DNA of 64,000 nucleotides, from the NCBI RefSeq assembly GCF_000378985.1, contig NZ_KB905370.1:5640799-5704798 (forward strand). The letters are read 5' to 3'. The notes under the pieces were generated by a model. It was not told where the DNA came from. It searched no databases and saw only the letters and a program-made list of their open reading frames with translations. Positions within the stretch are counted from its first letter, which is position 1, and each line of letters opens with the position of its first letter. Source of the DNA: Ensifer sp. BR816. GTDB taxonomy: Bacteria > Pseudomonadota > Alphaproteobacteria > Rhizobiales > Rhizobiaceae. This document shows positions 35,855 through 45,002 of the stretch, one piece after another. The position numbers and the translations under genes were made by a program.

Positions 35855-36331
35855 TCAGTCGCTGCGCAGCGCTTTCGCCGCGGTGAGAACGTCCTCCGCG
35901 TGGCCCGCCACCCTGACTTTTTCCCACACCCGGTTGATGATGCCCGCCGGGTCGATGAGAAAGGTTGTGCGTTCGACACCCATATATTTGCGGCCGTACA
36001 AGCTCTTTTCCGCCCAAACGCCATAGGCGTTGACGACGGCCTTGTCCTCGTCCGCCGCGAGACTGACGGTCAGGTTGTGTTTCTTGGCAAAGCGGTCATG
36101 GCTTTTGACCGAGTCGGGCGAGATGCCGATCAGCGCCACATCGGCAGCTGCGAATTCGTCCGAAAGGCCCGAAAAGGAAATCGCTTCGACCGTGCAGGTC
36201 TTGGTGTCGTCCTTGGGATAGAAGAACAACACCACCGGCTTGCCGCGAAGTGCAGACAGAGATAGCGAGCCGCCGCCGTCGCGGGCAAGTTCGAAATCCG
36301 GGGCGGGAACGCCGGGCCGCAATGGTGCCAT
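35855..36331 (-). CDS. Bcp-like peroxiredoxin with altered active site
   Basis: A 158-residue thioredoxin-fold peroxiredoxin of the Bcp/PrxQ type. The peroxidatic Cys46 lies in KDDTKTCTVEA, where the family usually has TPGC, so Pro-Gly is replaced by Lys-Thr. No second cysteine follows five residues on, so it should be a 1-Cys enzyme. The ATG at 36331 fits the family start (PGVPAPDFEL). It reduces peroxides using an external thiol. It is upstream of the DUF455 gene by 7 bases, in the same transcript. Confidence 0.88.
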   Translation of the reverse strand: MAPLRPGVPAPDFELARDGGGSLSLSALRGKPVVLFFYPKDDTKTCTVEAISFSGLSDEFAAADVALIGISPDSVKSHDRFAKKHNLTVSLAADEDKAVVNAYGVWAEKSLYGRKYMGVERTTFLIDPAGIINRVWEKVRVAGHAEDVLTAAKALRSD

Positions 36332-36748
36332 GATTAAGCCTTTCTTATGCCAAGTTTTATCGACATTTCGCACATAGGGGATAGCTAAGATCGCCGCGGT
36401 TCGTCCAGCAGCTTATGACTGCTTTGACAGCCTCCCGACGGCTTTTATGGCTACGAGCCATAATGAATGCCACGTCGCGAGACAAAAGGCACTCCAGCGC
36501 CACGCATCGCTTCAGACGCATACGGGCTGCTGTCGTGCTTGCATTGCTGCATTCTTGATCCTCGGGTCGACTCCGACCTGGGGAAACCTGCAGTAGGCTG
36601 GCACGCGCTTTCCACAGCAACCACAGCGAAGCGTGGTGACTTGGTTCGGCGATTTGTGATCTACAGATAGGAACGATCCGGCGCATAATGATGGCTGCCA
36701 GGACAGGAAGAATGCGATGCAGCAAACTGGTGGAGGAATCCCGCGCCG
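36332..36748. other. Gene-free stretch before the AsmA-type gene
   Basis: 417 bases between the divergent peroxiredoxin and AsmA-type genes. Open frames here are Cys- and Arg-rich and do not look like proteins. A perfect 8-base inverted repeat, TTATGGCT / AGCCATAA with an ACG loop, lies at 36445-36463. It could be an operator or RNA hairpin; nothing else was recognised. Confidence 0.4.
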
Positions 36749-39700
36749 ATGAGTGATATCCGCGGCGAAAGGGTTTGCTTTCGCAAGGAAGACATCGTCG
36801 CGCTGGACGCGCTGCCCTCGGCCCAGGCCCATGAGCCGGTCATCGTGCACACGCCCTTGTCCGGCGGCGCCCTGCGCCTTCTCGGTAAGGTCCTGCTCTG
36901 CTCCTCGCTTGTGGCCTTCGTCATCGTCGCCTCTCTCGTCGCCGTCATCGAGAGCGGGCTCGTCGACGGTCCCCTTAACGCACGCGCGCGCACCGCGCTC
37001 AACGCCGCCCTTGGCGCCAGCTACAAAGCCGATGTCGAAAGCACCGTGATCCGTGTTACCGGCCGCGGAGCGCTTGCGCTCAAGGCGCGCGGCGTGACGC
37101 TGAACGACAGCGCTTCCGGCCGCCCAGTCGCCAAGCTCGCGGCCGTCTCCATCGCGCTCGATCCTCTTGCCCTGATCACCGGCCGCATCGCTGTGTCGAG
37201 GTTGGAGGCGGAAGGGGGGGAACTTGATACAGGGCTCCTGCCGCGCGGCGAGCCGATAGACCTGACGGCGATTCGTATCGCAGATACCGGCACGGCGCTC
37301 GAAAAGCTGTTCACCCATGTGGATGCGATGTCGCGGCTGACGGCGCGAAGTGCGACACGGGCGGTCCAGCTTACGGATCTCAGGCTGTCGGTGACCGGCG
37401 CGCGCGGGCGGATCGTTCCCGTCGATGTTAGGATGCTGGCATTCAGCCGCGATTCCGATGGGTCCATCCGCGTCGATGGCTCCATTGCCATAGACGGGAA
37501 GGAAGCGCAGCTCGAGGCGAGGACCTTCGGTCAGGGCGAGAGCATCGCCGGCATTGAGGCTGTGTTTCGTTCCCTGCCGCTCTCGCCATTCCTCTACCAC
37601 GGCAAAGCTCCCGGCGAGGAGGCTTTCGGGATCGACGCTGCCGCCGAGGTCAGCCTGAGGGCTGCGCGCGCTTCGGAAGGCGCAAAGCCGGCTTTGGCGA
37701 TCGGCATCAGGACGTCCCAGGGTTCGTTTCACGCCGGAGGGCTCGTCTCTCAGCTCAAACCGTCGGAACTGAACGCCTCGTATGATTTCGAGCGCGCTTC
37801 GGTGGAGATATTGCCATCGGAGGTGAAGATCGGGCGCTCGGTGTTTCCCTTTACCGGTGCCCTGATCGACCTCGACAAGGTCGCCCGGGCAGACCGTAAG
37901 GGCTTTGCCGTCGATCTTCTGCTGAAGGATGCGAGCTCCGATCCGGAAGACATTCAGGAGCGTCCGCTATCCTTCGACGCCAAGGCGAGTGGGCGGTTCG
38001 AGACCGATAGTCACCGGCTGATCTTCGACCAATTGGCGATATCGAGCCCTCTTGGGTCCATGGCGGGCTCGCTGGCGGTCGCCTTCGGCAAGACATCGCC
38101 GCAGATCAGTTTCGCTGCGCTGAGCGACCGGATGCAGCCCACTGCCGTCAAGCAATTGTGGCCCTGGTGGGTAGCCAAGGGCGCCCGGCGATGGGCGATC
38201 GGCAACCTCTTCGGCGGTACGGTGAGCGATGCGCGCATCGAGGTCTCGATCCCGGAGGGACGCATTGCGGAAAGTGGCGGCGAATTGAAGCTCAACGAGG
38301 ACGAGCTCAATATCAACTTCGCCATCGACGACACGCGCATCAACATCGCCGGCGAAATTCCGCCGCTGCGGGATACTGCAGGACACTTCGAATTGAGTGG
38401 CGAACGCATGACGGTCGAGGTTCGCGGGGGCGCGGCCTTCTTCCCGTCCGGCCGCTCCGTGGCCCTGAATGGCGGCGATTTCGTCATTCCCGATGTCTAC
38501 AGCAAGCCGCTGATGGCGGAAATGAAGATCGAGGTCGGCGGTCAGGCAGACGCCATCGCCGAGCTTGTCAGCTATAAGCCGATCCGGGCTCTACAAAAAA
38601 CGCCCTTCGTGCCGGAGGATTTCACCGGACCGATGACCGCGTTGGTCGGTGCACGCTTCGGGCTGGTCTCCAACCAGAAGCCGCCGCCGCCCATATGGCA
38701 AGCGGAAATGCAACTGCAGAAGGTGTCGATAAACCGTCCGGTTTCCGGCCGCCAGATTGCCGATCTGTCGGGAAGGATGCGGATCGACAACACCCAGGCG
38801 GTGCTCGATGCCGATGCCCTGATCGACGGCGCCGAAATGCGCATCGCGTTGACCGAGCCAGTGGATGCCAAGGCGAACGTGAAGCGAACACGTGAGATCT
38901 CGGGAACCCTGGACAACGCGGCACGCCGCCGGATCGCGCCTGCCCTGTCGGGTATCGTCAGCGGGCCGGTCGGCGTGGAAGTATCGCTTGCGGACGACGG
39001 CAGCCAAACCGTGAAAGCCGATCTCGGGGAGGCGGCCCTGTCGCTGCCGTGGATCGGTTGGAACAAGGGCGCCGGCATCGCGGCCAATGCCGAATTCACG
39101 GTGACGAAAAGCGATGCCCTCACGGAGATAAGCGACTTCCGCATTCAGGGCGATGGGTTCGGCGCGGAGGGTGAACTGCGCGTCGATGACGACGGCCTCG
39201 CATCGGCTCGGTTGCGTGACGTGCGACTGGCGAGTGGCGATGATTTCGCCGTGACGGTCGAGCGGTCGAAAGGCGGGCATGTCGTCTCACTCACCGGTTC
39301 GTCCGCGGATATCAGACTGCCGCTGGCGCGAGCGAAAGGCGAAGCCGACTCCGATGACGATGGCAAGGTGAAGATCAACGCCCGGCTCGACCGCGTCGTC
39401 GGATTCAATGGCGAGGTCTTTTCCAATGTCAGCTTCGCCTATTCGACCCGCGGTCAGGAGATCGACGATGTCGACCTGTCGGCTGTGACGGGGGGCGGGC
39501 AAGCGGTGGTTGCCCGGCTGGTGAAATCGGGGCCGGACAACACGCTGGAACTGACGACGGGCGACGCCGGCGCACTGGCCCGCTTTACCGATATCTATCG
39601 CAACATGCGCGGAGGCCTGCTGAACCTGCGCCTGCGCGATCGTGGTGCCGGATCCTGGCGCGGCACGGTGGATCTGCGGAAATTTTCCCTTGTCGGAGAA

Positions 39701-40135
39701 CAGAAGCTGCAATCAATGGTGTCGACGTCGGCCGGCCAAGACGGCCGCAGCCTCAATCAGGCCGTTCGCAGGGATATCGACGTGAGCACGGCCCGATTCG
39801 AGCGTGGCTTCGCCCAACTCCTCCTGGATCGTGGCGTCATCCGGGTCGATAGCGGCGTGTTGCGCGGCATCGATGTCGGCGCGACCTTCCAGGGCACCGT
39901 CCGCGACAGAAATGGTCGCATGGATATGACCGGAACCTTCATGCCGGCCTATGGCATCAACCGCTTGTTCGGCGAGCTGCCGCTGATCGGCGTCCTGCTC
40001 GGCAACGGTCGCGACCGTGGCCTTCTCGGCATTACCTTCAAGCTGACCGGCCCCTTCAACCAGCCGAACCTGACGATCAACCCTCTGTCGCTCATCGCGC
40101 CGGGCGTGTTCCGCAGCATTTTCGAGTTTCAATGA
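36749..40135 (+). CDS. AsmA/DUF3971-type large envelope protein
   Basis: A 1128-residue protein with one N-terminal membrane helix (about 48-70) and a long repetitive beta-rich periplasmic part, as in the YhdP/TamB/AsmA bridge-like proteins. A DUF3971-type region spans about 270-720, and the C-terminus (AGSWRGTVDLRKFSLVGE... RDRGLLGITFKLTGPFNQPNLTINPLSLIAPG) matches the AsmA-like C-terminal domain. These proteins are thought to carry phospholipids between inner and outer membrane. GGAGG ahead of the ATG supports the start. Convergent with tyrS, with a shared terminator between them. Confidence 0.88.
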   Translation: MSDIRGERVCFRKEDIVALDALPSAQAHEPVIVHTPLSGGALRLLGKVLLCSSLVAFVIVASLVAVIESGLVDGPLNARARTALNAALGASYKADVESTVIRVTGRGALALKARGVTLNDSASGRPVAKLAAVSIALDPLALITGRIAVSRLEAEGGELDTGLLPRGEPIDLTAIRIADTGTALEKLFTHVDAMSRLTARSATRAVQLTDLRLSVTGARGRIVPVDVRMLAFSRDSDGSIRVDGSIAIDGKEAQLEARTFGQGESIAGIEAVFRSLPLSPFLYHGKAPGEEAFGIDAAAEVSLRAARASEGAKPALAIGIRTSQGSFHAGGLVSQLKPSELNASYDFERASVEILPSEVKIGRSVFPFTGALIDLDKVARADRKGFAVDLLLKDASSDPEDIQERPLSFDAKASGRFETDSHRLIFDQLAISSPLGSMAGSLAVAFGKTSPQISFAALSDRMQPTAVKQLWPWWVAKGARRWAIGNLFGGTVSDARIEVSIPEGRIAESGGELKLNEDELNINFAIDDTRINIAGEIPPLRDTAGHFELSGERMTVEVRGGAAFFPSGRSVALNGGDFVIPDVYSKPLMAEMKIEVGGQADAIAELVSYKPIRALQKTPFVPEDFTGPMTALVGARFGLVSNQKPPPPIWQAEMQLQKVSINRPVSGRQIADLSGRMRIDNTQAVLDADALIDGAEMRIALTEPVDAKANVKRTREISGTLDNAARRRIAPALSGIVSGPVGVEVSLADDGSQTVKADLGEAALSLPWIGWNKGAGIAANAEFTVTKSDALTEISDFRIQGDGFGAEGELRVDDDGLASARLRDVRLASGDDFAVTVERSKGGHVVSLTGSSADIRLPLARAKGEADSDDDGKVKINARLDRVVGFNGEVFSNVSFAYSTRGQEIDDVDLSAVTGGGQAVVARLVKSGPDNTLELTTGDAGALARFTDIYRNMRGGLLNLRLRDRGAGSWRGTVDLRKFSLVGEQKLQSMVSTSAGQDGRSLNQAVRRDIDVSTARFERGFAQLLLDRGVIRVDSGVLRGIDVGATFQGTVRDRNGRMDMTGTFMPAYGINRLFGELPLIGVLLGNGRDRGLLGITFKLTGPFNQPNLTINPLSLIAPGVFRSIFEFQ

Positions 40136-40138
40136 AAA

Positions 40139-40157
40139 GGCCGGCGCAGCGCCGGCC
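40139..40157 (-). terminator. Terminator between AsmA-type gene and tyrS
   Basis: The sequence GGCCGGCG-CAG-CGCCGGCC forms a perfect 8-base stem with a three-base loop. On the minus strand it is followed by TTTT, so it is a good intrinsic terminator for tyrS, 26 bases past its stop. It may act weakly on the plus strand. Confidence 0.75.
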
Positions 40158-40183
40158 TCCATCGATTATCGCTGGGTGGCCGG

Positions 40184-41437
40184 TCAGACCGGCCGCACCA
40201 GAATGTGTTTCTTCTTGCCCAGCGACAGCTTGACGACACCGTCGCCGGTGACGTCGCCGCTGCCGACGACGCGGCGCTCGTCGTTGATCTGCTCGTCATT
40301 GATGCGGACTGCCCCACCCTGGACGTGGCGGCGTGCCTCGCCGTTCGATGCCGCAAGGCCGGCGCGCACCACCAGCGTCAGCAGCCCGAGGCCCTGATCG
40401 AACTCGGGGGCGGGGACCTCGATCGATGGCAGGTTTTCCGCAAGCGCGCCTTCCTCGAAGGTCTTGCGGGCCGTTTCCGCTGCCTGCTCGGCGGCGGCCC
40501 GACCATGCAGCATGGCAGTGATCTCGGTCGCGAGGATCTTTTTGACCTCGTTGATCTCGGAGCCGCCAAGCCTGGACAGACGGTCGATTTCCGGCATCGG
40601 CAATGTCGTGTAGAGCTTCAGGAAGCGCGTCACGTCGGCGTCCTCAGTGTTGCGCCAGTACTGCCAGAAATCATAGGGGCCGAGCATGTCCGGATTGAGC
40701 CAGATGGCGCCGTTCACCGACTTGCCCATCTTGGCGCCGGACGCCGTCGTCAGCAGCGGCGAAGTCAGCGCATAGAGTTGCGGCGTCCCCATGCGGTGGC
40801 CGAGATCGATGCCGTTGATGATGTTGCCCCACTGATCCGACCCTCCCATCTGGAGGCGGCAGCCGTAGCGCTTGCTAAGCTCGACGAAGTCGTAAGCCTG
40901 CAGGATCATGTAATTGAATTCGAGGAACGACAGCGATTGCTCGCGATCGAGGCGCATCTTGACGCTGTCGAAGGAAAGCATGCGGTTGACCGAGAAGTGG
41001 CGGCCGACGTCACGCAGGAACTCGAGGTAGTTGATGCCCAGCAGCCAATCGGCGTTATTGATCATCAATGCATCGGTTCGGTCGTCGCCGTAGCGCAGGT
41101 AATTCGAGAAGACCGTCTTGATGCTCGCGATGTTGGCGGCGATCGTATCCGGCGTCATCAACTGGCGTGCCTCGTCCTTGAAGGACGGGTCGCCGACCAT
41201 GCCGGTGCCTCCGCCCATCAGGGAGATGGGCCGGTGGCCCGTCGCCTGAAACCAATGCAGCATCATGATCTGGATAAGCCCGCCCGCATGAAGGCTCGGC
41301 GCGGTCGGGTCGAAGCCGATATAGGCAGTCACGGTTTCCTTGCGGAGCAGCGCGTCAAGCCCGGTGTCATCCGATGTCTGTTGGATGAAACCGCGTTCGC
41401 TGAGGGTGTGGAGGAAATCGGACTTGAACTCGGACAT
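40184..41437 (-). CDS. tyrS: Tyrosyl-tRNA synthetase
   Basis: A 417-residue class I aminoacyl-tRNA synthetase. The HIGH-like motif is PTAPSLHAG (44-52), the KMSKS motif is KMGKS (236-240), and [15 protein letters not shown] and a C-terminal S4 RNA-binding domain ([11 protein letters not shown]) are present. It charges tRNA-Tyr. The ATG at 41437 was chosen because the family starts MSxFKSxFL; the preceding frame adds 16 residues without support. Transcribed divergently from anmK, 128 bases apart. Confidence 0.97.
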   Translation of the reverse strand: MSEFKSDFLHTLSERGFIQQTSDDTGLDALLRKETVTAYIGFDPTAPSLHAGGLIQIMMLHWFQATGHRPISLMGGGTGMVGDPSFKDEARQLMTPDTIAANIASIKTVFSNYLRYGDDRTDALMINNADWLLGINYLEFLRDVGRHFSVNRMLSFDSVKMRLDREQSLSFLEFNYMILQAYDFVELSKRYGCRLQMGGSDQWGNIINGIDLGHRMGTPQLYALTSPLLTTASGAKMGKSVNGAIWLNPDMLGPYDFWQYWRNTEDADVTRFLKLYTTLPMPEIDRLSRLGGSEINEVKKILATEITAMLHGRAAAEQAAETARKTFEEGALAENLPSIEVPAPEFDQGLGLLTLVVRAGLAASNGEARRHVQGGAVRINDEQINDERRVVGSGDVTGDGVVKLSLGKKKHILVRPV

Positions 41438-41565
41438 AAGCTGTCTCTTTCGGCTTTTGGGAGGTGTGCGGCCGGCGTTTATCACTGTTTTGTCGAAAGT
41501 GCACGTTTTTGCTTCGTCAGCATTTTGCTGTTACCGATGACGACGGAACGGCTTGGAGGAGATCC

Positions 41566-42732
41566 ATGGGCAAGGTGTTGAGGTCAATCGGCCTGATGAG
41601 CGGCACGAGCATGGATGGGATCGACGTTGCCCTCGTCGAGACCGATGGCGATACGATCGTCAGGAGGGGATCGTCGGCAGGATATCCCTATGAAGCGGCG
41701 TTCCGTGATCGTTTGAAACGGGGACTTCAGGATGCCAGGTCGATCCACAAGAGGGACGAAAGGCCTGGAACGCTCGCGCTCCTCGAGAAAGACCTGACGC
41801 TGCTGCATGCGGAGGCCGTCAAGACATTTCTCCATGAAAACAACCTGCTGCCTGAGAGGATTGATGTAATAGGTTTTCATGGGCAGACGGTCCTCCACCG
41901 TCCTGACGAGGCCTTGACCGTCCAGATCGGCAATGGCGACCTGCTGGCGCGGGAAACGATGATCGACGTTGTCTACGACCTGCGGGCGAGCGACATGGCG
42001 CATGGCGGCCAGGGGGCGCCTCTGGTCCCGGCCTATCATGCGGCGTTGGCGCGCGGCTTGTCGGAAGACGCGAAGGTCGAAACGCCCGTAGCCTTCGTGA
42101 ATATCGGCGGAATTTCCAATATCACCTTCATCGGGACCGGCGAGGAGCCGATCGCCTTTGACAGCGGACCGGGAAACACGCTGATCGACCAGTGGGTGGA
42201 GGCCCATGCCGGCGTTCCCTATGACCAGGGTGGCATGATTGCGAGCCAAGGCTCGGTGCTTCCAGGGCTTGCCTCACGCTACCTCGCTCATCCGTTCTTT
42301 TCGTCGCAGAAGCGGCGCTCGCTCGACCGCAACGACTTTGCGCCGCCCGCTGCCGGCGAGGCGAGCCTCGAAGACGGCGCTCGCACCTTGGCGCATGTGA
42401 CGGCGGCCGCCATATTCCGATCCGCACGACATCTTCCGAACATGCCGGTAACCTTCGTCGTCTGTGGCGGCGGACGCCTCAATCCCGTGATCATGCAGGA
42501 CCTGGCCTCGCTTGCAGAAACGGCCGGCGGACGGGTGCTTGCCGCGGAGGCGCTGGGTCTGAATGGCGATTCGATGGAAGCCGAAGCCTGGGCCTACCTG
42601 GCCGTCAGATCGTTGTGCGGGCTGCCGTTGACTTATCCCGGCACCACGGGCGTCATGCAACCGGTGAGCGGCGGGCGCTTGGCAACAAGGCCGGCGACCG
42701 CTTCGGAGGGCAAAAGCTTCAGGGCTGTTTAA
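41566..42732 (+). CDS. anmK: 1,6-anhydro-N-acetylmuramic acid kinase
   Basis: A 388-residue kinase of the ASKHA superfamily. It begins with [21 protein letters not shown] and carries [21 protein letters not shown] and [12 protein letters not shown], all hallmark segments of AnmK. It phosphorylates anhydro-MurNAc released during peptidoglycan turnover so that it can be recycled. GGAGGA just ahead of ATG 41566 fixes the start. It stands alone, between the tyrS promoter and a GGDEF gene. Confidence 0.95.
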   Translation: MGKVLRSIGLMSGTSMDGIDVALVETDGDTIVRRGSSAGYPYEAAFRDRLKRGLQDARSIHKRDERPGTLALLEKDLTLLHAEAVKTFLHENNLLPERIDVIGFHGQTVLHRPDEALTVQIGNGDLLARETMIDVVYDLRASDMAHGGQGAPLVPAYHAALARGLSEDAKVETPVAFVNIGGISNITFIGTGEEPIAFDSGPGNTLIDQWVEAHAGVPYDQGGMIASQGSVLPGLASRYLAHPFFSSQKRRSLDRNDFAPPAAGEASLEDGARTLAHVTAAAIFRSARHLPNMPVTFVVCGGGRLNPVIMQDLASLAETAGGRVLAAEALGLNGDSMEAEAWAYLAVRSLCGLPLTYPGTTGVMQPVSGGRLATRPATASEGKSFRAV

Positions 42733-42828
42733 TGATTTCTTCGTGTGCGGTCGCTAGTCTGCCTGCATTTCCAATTGATGTAATTCCGGCTCGTTTGGTC
42801 GGCTCCTGATGGTTTCCGGATTCTGTTG

Positions 42829-44025
42829 ATGGGTGGTGCGATTTCCCTGCTGGCGGTGAACTTCATCATCGCCCAGATTTTCGTGGTGGCCTTTCTCATC
42901 GTCGCGGCGAAGAGCCGTGCAAAAAAGCCGGCAATCTGGTGCGCCGCCGGCTTCACCGTCGCCTCGCTCTCGGCGGTCTTCGAGGCCGTTCTGCCTTTCT
43001 CAATGGTGCCGAAGCTCTTTGCCGTCGGCGCCTTTGCAAGCGTGCTCGCCGGCTTCATTTTGATTCGCGTCGCACTCGGGCTCTTCTATCAGGTGCCGGC
43101 GAGGCTGCCGCTGCTAGCGGGGTTCTTCCTGGGTGCGGTGATCCTCGATCTGCTGATCTATGACCTGCCGCGTGGCACACTTCGCCACGCCTTTTTCTAC
43201 CAGTTGCCGTTCTTCATCATTCAAAGCTGGTCCGCTTCGACCATCATCAGGTCCAAGCGCAGATCCCCTGCGGACTGGAGCCTGTGTGGCCTTCTGGTTC
43301 TGACCTCGATCTACCACCTGGTCAAAATCTACGCCGCGGTTGCCGCGGGGGCGGGCACGACGGCGGCGGACTACCTCGGAACCCCGTTCGCGCTGATTTC
43401 GCAGGCGCTCGGAGCCATGCTGATCGTCGCGACCGGCATCGCCATGCTCAGCGTAATGGTCAAGGAAATCATCGACGAGGCCCGAGCCAGCTCGGAGCTT
43501 GATGCGCTTTCGGGACTATGCAATCGACGCGGCTTTGTCGATCGCGTGATGCCGGCTCTGCACACCGCTGGCGCGGATGGTCCGGGCACCCTGATCCTCG
43601 CCGACCTGGACCGCTTCAAGCTGGTCAACGACACCTATGGGCACCATGCGGGCGATGGCGTCATTCGACAGTTTTCGCGGGTGCTGGTCGAGCTCATGCC
43701 GAGCCGCGCGATCGCGGCGCGGTTGGGAGGCGAGGAGTTTGCGGTATTTCTTCCGCGCCTCGGACTTGCGGAAACCCGCGTGCTAGCGCATGGGATGCGC
43801 GCGGCGCTGGCGGCGACGCGGATCGATGGATTGCCGGAAGGCGTCAAGATAACAGCGAGCTTCGGCGTTGCCTCCATTGGCCCCGATGAGTCGCTGGAAT
43901 CGGCCATGCAGCGCGCCGACAAGGCTCTTTATGCTGCCAAGGCTGGCGGCAGGAACCGGGTGGAATGTGCCGAGCCGCCGGCAAATGTCGCGCTAGTCGG
44001 TTCCCTTCGGGCGGGGCGATCCTAG
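42829..44025 (+). CDS. Membrane diguanylate cyclase (GGDEF)
   Basis: A 398-residue protein. The N-terminus holds six to seven membrane helices (about residues 5-215), followed by a GGDEF domain (about 235-390). The active site reads GGEEF in ARLGGEEFAVF, with the substrate-binding DLDRFKLVNDTYGH present, so it should make cyclic di-GMP. The RxxD inhibitory site five residues ahead of GGEEF is absent (the sequence there is PSRAIAAR), so simple product inhibition is unlikely. The start is the ATG at 42829, just after a TTG that also reads in frame. Confidence 0.9.
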   Translation: MGGAISLLAVNFIIAQIFVVAFLIVAAKSRAKKPAIWCAAGFTVASLSAVFEAVLPFSMVPKLFAVGAFASVLAGFILIRVALGLFYQVPARLPLLAGFFLGAVILDLLIYDLPRGTLRHAFFYQLPFFIIQSWSASTIIRSKRRSPADWSLCGLLVLTSIYHLVKIYAAVAAGAGTTAADYLGTPFALISQALGAMLIVATGIAMLSVMVKEIIDEARASSELDALSGLCNRRGFVDRVMPALHTAGADGPGTLILADLDRFKLVNDTYGHHAGDGVIRQFSRVLVELMPSRAIAARLGGEEFAVFLPRLGLAETRVLAHGMRAALAATRIDGLPEGVKITASFGVASIGPDESLESAMQRADKALYAAKAGGRNRVECAEPPANVALVGSLRAGRS

Positions 44026-44040
44026 CGCCAAGAACGCAAC

Positions 44041-44070
44041 GACCCGGAAATCGATTGCGATCTCCGGGTC
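44041..44070. terminator. Bidirectional terminator candidate
   Basis: GACCCGGA at 44041-44048 pairs with TCCGGGTC at 44063-44070, and the inner ATCG pairs with CGAT, giving one long stem with a single mismatch and an ATTG loop. It lies between the convergent ends of the GGDEF gene and the hydrolase gene. No strong T-tract follows, so it is only a candidate. Confidence 0.55.
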
Positions 44071-44098
44071 GGCCCAATGAATGCGTTTGGGGCTGTCC

Positions 44099-44776
44099 TC
44101 AACGGATACGCTTGGCCGCCGGTTCCGGCACGAGTTCGCCATTGAGGCGGCGGTCGAGATAGTCCTCGCATTCCGTCATCAGCGTTTCGACCTGACCGTT
44201 GAAGAAATGGTTCGCGCCGGAAACCATCCTGTGGGTGATCAGGATGCCCTTCTGCGCTTTCAGCTTTTCGACAAGACTGTTGACGTCCTTCTCCGGCGCG
44301 ACCTTGTCGGAGTCGCCGTTGATGATGAGGCCTGAAGACGGGCAGGGTGCCAGGAACGAGAAGTCATAGATGTTCGGCTGCGGCGCAACTGCCATGAAGC
44401 CTTCGATTTCCGGGCGGCGCATCAGGAGCTGCATCCCGATCCAGGCACCGAAGGAATAGCCGGCGACCCAGCAGCTCTTCGAGTCGGGATGCAGGCTCTG
44501 CACCCAATCGAGCGCGGAGGCCGCATCGGAAAGCTCGCCCGCACCGTGGTCGAATTCGCCCTGGCTGCGCCCGATGCCGCGGAAATTGAACCGCAAGGTC
44601 GTGAAGCCGCGCTTCTGGAACATGTAGAAGAGCTGGTAGACGATCTGGTTGTTCATCGTTCCGCCGAACTGGGGATGCGGATGCAGGATGATCGCGATCG
44701 GTGCACTCTTCTGCTTCGAAGGCTGATAGCGGCCTTCGAGGCGACCGGCCGGTCCGTTGAAGATGATTTCGGGCAT
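44099..44776 (-). CDS. Alpha/beta hydrolase (YqiA/dienelactone-like)
   Basis: A 225-residue alpha/beta hydrolase. The N-terminal strand is IAIILHPHPQFGGTMNNQI, the nucleophile elbow GYSFGAW holds the Ser (about 107), the acid lies in INGDSDKVAPE and the His in SGANHFFNG. Family members are esterases of unknown natural substrate, highly conserved in rhizobia. It is divergent from the suf operon and shares its 226-base promoter region. Confidence 0.88.
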   Translation of the reverse strand: MPEIIFNGPAGRLEGRYQPSKQKSAPIAIILHPHPQFGGTMNNQIVYQLFYMFQKRGFTTLRFNFRGIGRSQGEFDHGAGELSDAASALDWVQSLHPDSKSCWVAGYSFGAWIGMQLLMRRPEIEGFMAVAPQPNIYDFSFLAPCPSSGLIINGDSDKVAPEKDVNSLVEKLKAQKGILITHRMVSGANHFFNGQVETLMTECEDYLDRRLNGELVPEPAAKRIR

Positions 44777-44830
44777 TGGTTCTCCGGGAACGTTTCTGGT
44801 TCAAATCGTCGTTGTTGATGCCGATCTGTC

Positions 44831-44880
44831 TTGACGAAAGCAGTCAGCTTTTCTAGAACGCACTTTAGAACCGTTCAAAA
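44831..44880 (+). promoter_or_regulatory. Suf operon promoter with Irr-like motif
   Basis: A sigma-70-like pair TTGACG (44831-44836) and TAGAAC (44854-44859) is spaced by 17 bases. Just downstream, at the expected transcription start, lies TTTAGAA-CCG-TTCAAAA (44864-44880), one base off the TTTAGAA-N3-TTCTAAA shape reported for iron control elements bound by Irr in Rhizobiales. An overlapping TTCTAGAA lies at 44851-44858. Position over the start site suits a repressor. The promoter and the regulator are inferred by eye. Confidence 0.45.
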
Positions 44881-45002
44881 CTTCGATGCGGGCACTCCGC
44901 CGCGTTCGTCCGTCTCATAGGACAAGCGGCGCCGGAAATTCAAGAAAAATGCAAACGGCATCGATTGCAGGGATTGAACCGTCAGCTCTAGCGAAGGACG
45001 CA

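Noticed and set aside
36357..36725. 122-codon minus-strand reading frame in the gap before the AsmA-type gene
   Set aside because: Composition is rich in Arg, Cys and Ser without any family pattern, signal sequence or ribosome site, and it overlaps the expected promoter region of the neighbouring genes.
44886..45002. Longer N-terminus of the first desulfurase from an upstream ATG
   Set aside because: The additional residues are Arg/Ser-rich, not found in the family, and would place the start right after the promoter motif.
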